DNA from: Oxytricha trifallax
Lineage: Eukaryota; Ciliophora; Spirotrichea; Sporadotrichida; Oxytrichidae
Assembly: GCA_000711775.1 (NCBI GenBank)
Contig: ARYC01018594.1
Coordinates: forward strand, 1-64,000
Direction: 5' to 3'
Length of the DNA stretch: 64,000 bases
This document shows positions 56,852 to 64,000 of the stretch, in pieces. Numbering within the stretch: position 1 is the stretch's first letter; the number at the start of each line of letters is the position of its first letter. The notes under the pieces were generated by a model. The model searched no databases. It had not been told where the DNA came from and worked only from the letters and a program-made list of their open reading frames with translations. Both the position numbers and the translations under genes were made by a program.

Positions 56852-59286
56852 TTAAGAGTATTTCACTTTTAATATTGATTGATTTCTCTTTATTTAATTA
56901 TAATAAATGTAAAATTTATATAGTAAATGCTTCTCACCCTCTAAAACTGGCACAAGAAAAACCGAAGCCATATTATTTTTAAAATGTGGAAATATAAATG
57001 AAATGAAAAATTTAAAGAGATATAGGTATGAGCCCAAAAAATAATATTTTAGTGTATAAACTTAATCATTGTTAAAATGTTCTCAAAAAGTACAAGACAG
57101 AAATAAAAATTAAAATAAGGTAATTTTACCTACATTTGATAAAGTTAATAAAATATCATTTAAAAACTCCTATTTAAAGTTATAATGTTTCATTGAGAGA
57201 AAAGGGTACTAATCTTTTGAATTAAAAATAATTAATGAAATGGCTTTTAATTCTTCACAGATAAATTTAATATATAGAAATTTAGATAGATTTATTAAGA
57301 AAATATAGGAAATACTTTTTTCTTTTGCTAGACTGCTATTAGAATTGAATTAAATGAGGAAAATAAAAAATCATTTTTTTAAGTTAATTTCAAACAATGC
57401 TTTAATCAATAAGGTAAAAAACATATGACTTTATAGAAAGAATAAAAATTATCAAACTACTAAAACAATTTTAAAATCAATAATTTGTACTATAGTGGGC
57501 TTAAATAAGTCCTAAATAAATAAAAAAATTATTAATTAATATATTAAAAAAGCAGATTTATTTTAAGTTAAAATTGATACCTTTAAAACTCAATCAAACA
57601 ATCAGTTCATAAGAATTAACAATTATAAATGTAAAATTTCTAAAAAGCAAGTTTCTGTTAAATATTATTGCAGATGTGCTAAAGATTATGCCTAAGCAAT
57701 TACTATGATAATAATACAGTTAAATAGTGGAAATAAAAGGATTATTCAAGGGAAATTCGCAAGAGAATCTTATTTTCTGCCTCATTGTTTTATTATAATA
57801 CATAATAGGCAGGGAAAACTCTGTTCAATATATTAAATCTATGAAGAGATTATAATCTAGTTTAATTATATCAATATGTTCAATTCGAGGTTAATCATTG
57901 AATAATATGCAATAACTAAGGTTCTTAAATTTATTTTTAAAAAATTAAATATTGTTAATGAAAGAAATTAAAGCGAAAATACGCTATGATAAATTATCTA
58001 TAATGATAGAAAATGAATTCCTGAAATAGAAAGTTATAATAAAGAGAAAATTCTAATTCAAAATTAATATTTAATCAGGAAAGAGTTAATAATATTATTT
58101 ATAATAATAGGACAAAAAAGAAACAATACATTTAGTAAGATAATTAATGATCATATGGAAATTTAACTTTTTTATAATATTTTAAATGTAAATTATAAAT
58201 TAATTTTAGAATTATACATCAAATATATATTATAATGCTGTAAATAATTAAATTTTTGAGGTAAAAATATCCAAATATTGTATTTTTGGTTAATAAAAAT
58301 TAATTTTACATTAAAATGATACTATTTGTAATGAATTTATTTTTTAAAAATTTACAAACTTTTGTATTTTTTATATTTTTGCTATATTCATTTATCAAGA
58401 TAATTGATAAAAAAAATCCCATATTAATTCATTATTTTTTATAGTATATTTAAGTTTTCTACTTAAAATGTAAAAATATGTTAAGATGTTAAATATATTA
58501 TCATGCCAATTTTCAATCTTTCATATCTAAATTAAGTAGAAATAGTTGTTATATACTTCATATTGATTGATAATGATTAATTCTGTTTTAATCGTATAAA
58601 AATTATAATATAATTTCTAAATAAGTTGAATTTATTTTATTCTAACTTACTCTTGCAAAATATCATAATATAGCCAATTATTTATACTATTATTTAAAGT
58701 CTTTTTATAACTATCATTTAAAAATTAAAATTTTTGAAAATTATTATAAATAATCAGAAATTCGTTAAATTAACATAGAATGTTTGTTTTATATTATCAG
58801 ATACCTACTTCAAATAAAATCATATTATTATTATTATTCCAAACGCTTGAAATTCCATTTTTTATTAGTTTTTATAATAAAATTGTTTTAATATCTTTGC
58901 TAAGGTTACAAGTTTTATTGATACAAATTGATTAAATTATTAACAAATAACATAAATTTATCTATTATTTAATTATGATTGCAAAAAATATGACTATAGA
59001 GATTATTACCAAAATAATAATAAAATATATATAATATCTGAAATTACAGCAAATTATTGATAAAATTATTTTAATCACATTGTTATTTATATTTTTAGAA
59101 TATTAATAAATGAAAAATATATGAATTGATTCTTACTGAGTCTAGTACCACAGACGAGCAGCGACACTATCAAGTTCTTAAGTGTCTTTACTCTCAAGTA
59201 AAGCTTATCATATCTCTTCCCAACAACTATAATATATTATTAATATCATAAGATAACATCAATGAATTAATTAGTGTGTGTTTATG
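56852..59286. other. AT-rich intergenic DNA
   Basis: About 2.4 kb with no supported gene; the ATT run at 58824-58840 is short. Confidence 0.5.
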
Positions 59287-59289
59287 AAT

Positions 59290-60509
59290 CAAAACCCCAA
59301 AACCCCTTAATGAGGTTTATAAGTGCTTTGATTGATGAGGGTAATGTTGGGGATTAGGGTTTCTTTTTGATTAATTTCATTTTTGTTGTTAGATTCATTT
59401 TCATTTTTTATTTTCATTGTTGAGATCTTTATTCTTTTATTTTTTATGATCACTACATCTATGTAAATGTAATGTTCAAATTAAATCACTACGAAAATTT
59501 CAATGATAGCACTTTACCTATTTGCATTACTTATTTAATTAAAATAGTCAGTTTGTATGAAATCTTCATTCCTTAATTCTTAGGGACTCCATTTTTTAAA
59601 ACATTTTGGTACTAATTTAGTTTTAATTTTTTAGTATATGGTTCTAATTAGGTTTTAAACCAAATTAGAACTTTTGCATTAAAATCTCATTAGTTTAAAA
59701 CTAGGTACTAATTAAGTTTTGGTACTATTAAATTGGTACCAATTAAAATTAAACGAATTTAGTACTGGTACTAATTAAATATAAACAAATTTAGTACTGA
59801 TTTAATGGAATTTAATAGGTTAAAATGGAAATCCATCTCTGAAACTTGTTACAAATTCTGCAAACTTTCTCCACTAAGCTTTACAGGATTGACCTCCTAT
59901 AAGATGGCCATATTTAATAGGTGTCTAAAATTTTATTAAAAGTAGAAATACAAAAATTTAAGTTTGATCTCCATTTATAATAATTTTACAAACAAAACAT
60001 GACTACCGTGAGTCTATCATATACCATAAAATCACTCATTTTATGCAGATTTTACATTTATATTTTACTTAAGCTACCTAAAATTTTAATATAGTACTTA
60101 AATATGTAAATAGAGAAAGTAAGCTGAAAGAAAAGAAAGTATTTTATTGATTATGAAAAAGTTTTATAATAAAAATTTCAAAAATATTTCTGCAAAAACG
60201 CAAAATTTTTGAAAAGATTTAATCATTAATTTTCATAAAAACCATCAATAAATATGATAACTTATGAAATAAATGTAAAATAGAAAAATTAGCATCCGAA
60301 ACTTACCTCTTTCTAATAAAAATGCTATAGTGTATACATAAACATAAAAATATATAAGTTGAATATAAGAAAAATGATCATATAAAACTTCCCTATTTTT
60401 ATAACTAGAGTGAAATTAATGCTTAAAATCAAAAAGAAACCCTAATCCCCAACATTACCCACATCAATCAAAGCACTTATAAACCTTATTAAGGGGTTTT
60501 GGGGTTTTG
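59290..60509. mobile_element. 1.22-kb non-autonomous TBE derivative (copy D), AAT target duplication
   Basis: Ends with two full telomere units, CAAAACCCCAAAACCCC at 59290 and the complement at 60509, within inverted repeats of about 83 bp differing at two positions. AAT flanks both sides (59287-59289, 60510-60512). No ORFs remain; the middle (about 59590-59920) matches the intergenic block between the 22-kDa and kinase ORFs of other TBEs (GGATTGACCTCCTATAAGAT at about 59881). An internally deleted TBE, of a subfamily distinct from A and B judging by the inner terminal repeat, whose well-preserved ends suggest recent movement. Confidence 0.9.
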
Positions 60510-60745
60510 AATGAGTATTCAAATAAATGTAATTAAATATGGATAGTGATTAAATATAGAACTGCGTATTTACATGTTCGGAATCGGATTAATTTTCTTC
60601 CATGAATATAATTTAATTAATTTCATACATTGAACTAATCAAAAATAAGTTAGGGCTGATATACCCAATTTCAAAATTATAAATGCATATTGGTTTGAAA
60701 TTATTTAAAAGTAAATCCAAAAAATGTTAAACCACATTAACTAAA

Positions 60746-61459
60746 TCATTGTATTAATTTCAAAATTAAAACCTTCTTTAATAAATTAAATGAAGAAATT
60801 GATCGATTTAAATAAGACTTTATTTCTCCAATTTGTCTGTTAATTACGAATTTGATTCCTATTGCCAATTTATTTATTTATATTAAAATAGAGATTAAGC
60901 TAACTATGGCATTATGTTAACTGCGTAAAAATTAGAACTAAAATTATTATTCGAATTAGAGAGCACATAACAACTAATTCTTAGGCTCATCGCTTTCGCA
61001 AGGAAAAAGTAAGAATGCATGAGGAATGGGAAGTAGGACCAGGGGACCAGCCCCGTAATCCTGTGCTTTCAATGATATCAGAATTATTAGGAAAATGAAG
61101 AAAACAAATAACGATAATAAAATAGCAATAATTTTGCTGATGACACTGATTTCAATAGTATAATAAAACAAATATAGTGCCACTTAAATTATGTACCAAT
61201 TCATAGAGTAAATTTTTCTCAATAATTTCAGTTATAGTTGTTGCGACTACCAATCAGACGTGTTTAAAGAACAGCCAAGCCAATACATAGACGACAGTAA
61301 TTTAAAATAATTCCTAGGAGGCGACATGAATTTGAGAGATGCAACAGACTCTGGTGTCCTCTCATTGCATGAATGTGGCTCAGAGTCAGATTTTAAAGAG
61401 AACTTAGGCTTCAGTGCTATGTCCCCAAATGGTTTCCATTCAGTGAAATAAACTGTCAC
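60746..61459 (-). CDS. single-pass membrane protein, family unknown
   Basis: A continuous minus-strand frame (Gln code) of about 237 codons ending at TGA 60746-60748. It includes FTEWKPFGDIALKPKFSLKS, a Cys-containing stretch (MYWLGCSLNTSDW), then one strong hydrophobic segment (VISKIIAILLSLFVFFIFLI, about 61130-61070), followed by SLKAQDYGAGPLVLLPIPHA. The part after about 60960 is AT-rich and may be non-coding. The true start is probably further upstream in another exon; frames before 61459 are unclear. Confidence 0.4.
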
Positions 61460-61787
61460 TTCACACTAGCAACAGATCGAGTCATAGTAAAGTTTGAGGA
61501 TTGATGTCAATTCAGTTTAGGAGAACTTGAGAAAAGAGTAAAGATTGTGCAATGGGGACAATAAAAATAGGGGCATTTAGTATCATTTAGGGGTAGACTA
61601 AGCTTCTAAAACTAGCTGTGATCATAGTCTTATTACTCTAAATTATAGAAAACAGCATTTCGGTACATCTGAAAATCACAATATAGTGACAATTAAAACT
61701 CTTTCTTAGATAATTAGACTTTCTATTATTTATACACTTTTGGGTACATCTACAACAAATAAGAACAACAAAACACCTTTGTATTCT

Positions 61788-64000
61788 ATGGTCCCTAATA
61801 AAATAAACAAATCTGCTTTTTCTTAAGATGATGATAAAACTGATTTCAGTTCTTAAAAATAACAAAATCAACCACCTATATCTGTATTCTATTCTTACGA
61901 CACCAATAAAGCGCTCAAGAATGCACTACTTTTTTAATTTATCATAAATTAAGTGATTTTAAGTGATGTGTTAATTTTAATTGCACCATAAAACGATGAA
62001 TCAGCTGTCTGCATAATGTCCGGAAAGATTATCATATAAAATAATTAATAAAACTACATTATTTAACATGCAAATTCTTATCAATAATTAACACCATTGA
62101 AAAATCAGCCAGTTCTAATGCCACCATCCATGAAACCAAGCCTATCTAATTATTGCAAATCTGGTGTAAACCAGTCATCCAATAAGATTATGAATTTATA
62201 TAATCAAGCAAATTAGATTTAAGTTAATTTAATATAAATATATTATATATAATGGGCCCAATTTAACTTTCAAATTCAATCGCTTAAATAATTTCAAATA
62301 TTGTAATATGACTCAAGAAATATCTAAGCATAGATGCCTTAATAGACTAAAACTCAAAATTCAAATTCAAAAGTAACAAAAGTATATAACGAATTAAAGT
62401 ACTACACCTCTGGTCCAGACCTACAAAAAAACTCAAAATCCAAAAATATGTCAATATCAGATCTTACGGCATGAATAGTAAAGGTCAGAGAAAAAGTGAT
62501 ATAAGTGGCTCCCATATTTCTGGATAGTAACTTTTACAGTATGAAAAAATCCCAACTAATCAGTAAAATATCTTCAATATCTCATCACTAAAACATTCAA
62601 TAAGAAATGGCTAAGTAAGTTTCACTAATGGAGTGGGACCTCCTTAAGTACGTAACAATTCCATAAGAAAACAAATTTTCACCACAGATCGCAATCATCA
62701 TCAACTCCCACAGCAGTAAAAACAGCAATCATTCAATATTGTGCCTTATAACTACCAATTAATTTTGAAGTAAGAAAACTCTCAAAACTAAGACTAATCA
62801 CTTAACTAAGAAGTTCTCTTTAAGATCTAGCATCTTCAAACTTACATAGTACAACTTGAAACTGACTTGTAGATGAGTAAGACTAAAACTCTAAAACTTA
62901 AGAAACGCTTTAAAGAAAAAGGTTTCATCCAGAGTTTTGATCGAAAAAAAGCATTTCTCTGACACAGAGGACAGTTTGATATTATCAGAGAAGAAAATAA
63001 AGAAAAATTCCATATATAACAACAGTCTAAATCACAACAGATACTCCTTACAAAGTTATAACATGGTACCGGTAGTATGATACAGCAGCAACAACATCCA
63101 ACTTCTACTTTCGCATAAATATCAAATTAAAATACTAATCCTAAATACTGAGGATTCAGATTTACAATAGAGGTCTAGTTCTATTGTCGATGTCAAGATT
63201 AGACCCATCATGAATATGAAGAATATACAAAATCATAATGGTTTATCGCCAAATAAAATGGACAAAGGTACTAGTTCATTTGTTTAGAATGGCTAAGATC
63301 AATAGTAGCAGAGAAGAAATATAATCAAATAAATGTTTTATTCCTAAGAAAAATTGTAAATGTATGAATTTCATATGTATTAATGGATTAATTATAATAT
63401 TGACTAAGAATCAGACAATATATTGGAATATTAAGTTTAAGATTTTAATGATTACTCATCAAGCTAAATAAACCATTCTATTGCTAAATTTACTATAAAA
63501 ATGTTTAAACTACCTGTATTGATATTAAACATTTCCAACTATTTGATAATAAAAATTAGAATTAAGGTGACATCAACACTTCATCCTCGCATTAAAACAA
63601 CAACAACTATCTCTCAGAAGACGAATGCGAGGGTTGCGATCGTTTAAAGAAACTAGTTTTCCAAGCGAAGGAGGCAATAGACGACTTGAAACTTGAGATA
63701 GAGGAATGGAGGGAGACTTGCTAAGAGAAAGAAACTGAACTCAGACAGCTTCAGCATAAAATATACAATGATACTGTTGGAATTGATAAGAAAATTGAGT
63801 TTAATGAGGAGATTTAGACTAAGGAGTTTGACTCTAGTAAGCCTGTTATGTATGTCACCTGATTAAAATAAAATAAGCAATTTCTTTCAGCATAATAAGA
63901 ACAGGATTTAATCATTTATAAATGATTTAAAATAAAAACTAAATTTATTTTTAATATCTAGGAAAAAAGGCAGAAGCAAGGGATCTAAGAATCTATGCGA
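61788..64000 (+). CDS. Gln/Ser-rich protein with C-terminal coiled coil, runs off right edge
   Basis: Long plus-strand frames: MVPNKINKSAFSQDDDKTDF (ATG 61788), continuing open through MKPSLSNYCKSGVNQSSNKI to about 62468. An overlapping frame from MNSKGQRKSDISGSHISGQQ (62472) continues with a Gln-rich stretch (HHQLPQQQKQQSFNIVPYNY) and a coiled coil (QHLQTYIVQLETDLQMSKTK). A final exon (about 63600-63860) reads NYLSEDECEGCDRLKKLVFQ, AKEAIDDLKLEIEEWRETCQ and EKETELRQLQHKIYNDTVGI. Another splice acceptor (ATCTAG, 63956-63961) precedes Lys-rich codons at the edge. It looks like a host structural or scaffold gene; no family identified. Confidence 0.45.

Noticed and set aside
8114-60509. C4A4/G4T4 repeats as true chromosome ends or assembly joins of nanochromosomes
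   Set aside because: They occur as inverted pairs at the ends of elements with continuous DNA on both sides and, for copies B and D, exact AAT duplications; this is TBE structure.
1-64000. tRNA, rRNA, CRISPR arrays, bacterial-type operons
   Set aside because: No cloverleaf, rRNA-like block or spaced repeat array was recognised; the repeats present are microsatellites and element ends.
1-64000. LTR retrotransposon, endogenous virus or Polinton-like element
   Set aside because: No long terminal direct repeats, gag/integrase, capsid or protein-primed polymerase motifs were seen; the only RT is of LINE type. The large unknown protein at 1-4045 shows no capsid signature I can recognise.

Overview
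The window looks like germline (micronuclear) DNA of a stichotrich ciliate of the Oxytricha/Stylonychia kind. Long reading frames stay open only if TAA and TAG are read as glutamine and TGA as the sole stop. C4A4/G4T4 telomere-type repeats lie inside the DNA, at the ends of transposons (telomere-bearing elements, TBEs). Introns are tiny (about 25-45 bp, GT...AG), and one gene carries an AT-rich insert bounded by a 2-bp direct repeat, as expected of an internal eliminated sequence (IES). Most standard-code ORFs are therefore fragments of longer frames.

Layout. 1-7.0 kb, richer in GC: two divergent genes, a large uncharacterised protein running off the left edge (minus) and a D34E transposase with a very large insert (plus). 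8.1-12.85 kb: TBE copy A (zinc finger-kinase, 22-kDa ORF, transposase), with a 676-bp inverted-repeat element inserted in its transposase and a hairpin-ended element inside that. 13.7-20.7 kb: host-type genes, namely an MT-A70/MTA9-like methyltransferase relative, an unknown gene, a Rab-like GTPase and an SPT2-like chromatin protein. 20.9-24 kb: a MORN-like ORF, a LINE-type 3' tail and copy 1 of a 2.16-kb inverted-repeat element whose ends carry AAAACCCC. 24-29 kb: a multi-exon membrane protein gene. 30-32.1 kb: copy 2 of the 2.16-kb element, in the opposite orientation. 33.3-35.0 kb: a retroposed unit with an uninterrupted 483-residue ORF. 36.5-38.3 kb: gene fragments split by a 416-bp near-perfect palindrome. 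40.2-44.4 kb: TBE copy B with clean AAT target duplications. 45.3-48.5 kb: an old TBE fossil. 51.6-56.85 kb: a full-length LINE with a 12-bp target duplication. 59.3-60.5 kb: a 1.22-kb internally deleted TBE. 60.7-64.0 kb: two more host-type genes. The remainder is very AT-rich and apparently non-coding.

The strongest candidates for something undescribed are: the 2.16-kb family with telomere-like ends, whose product does not look like a transposase; the LINE that repeats its own first 33 bp just before a second, intact ORF with Ulp1-like protease motifs; and the 1.7-kb retroposed ORF unit, whose 3' end (two hairpins plus an ATT array) recurs 12 kb away with a compensating base change in one stem.

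All calls come from reading the sequence by eye. No database search was run, and exon and element boundaries are approximate except where flanking duplications fix them.
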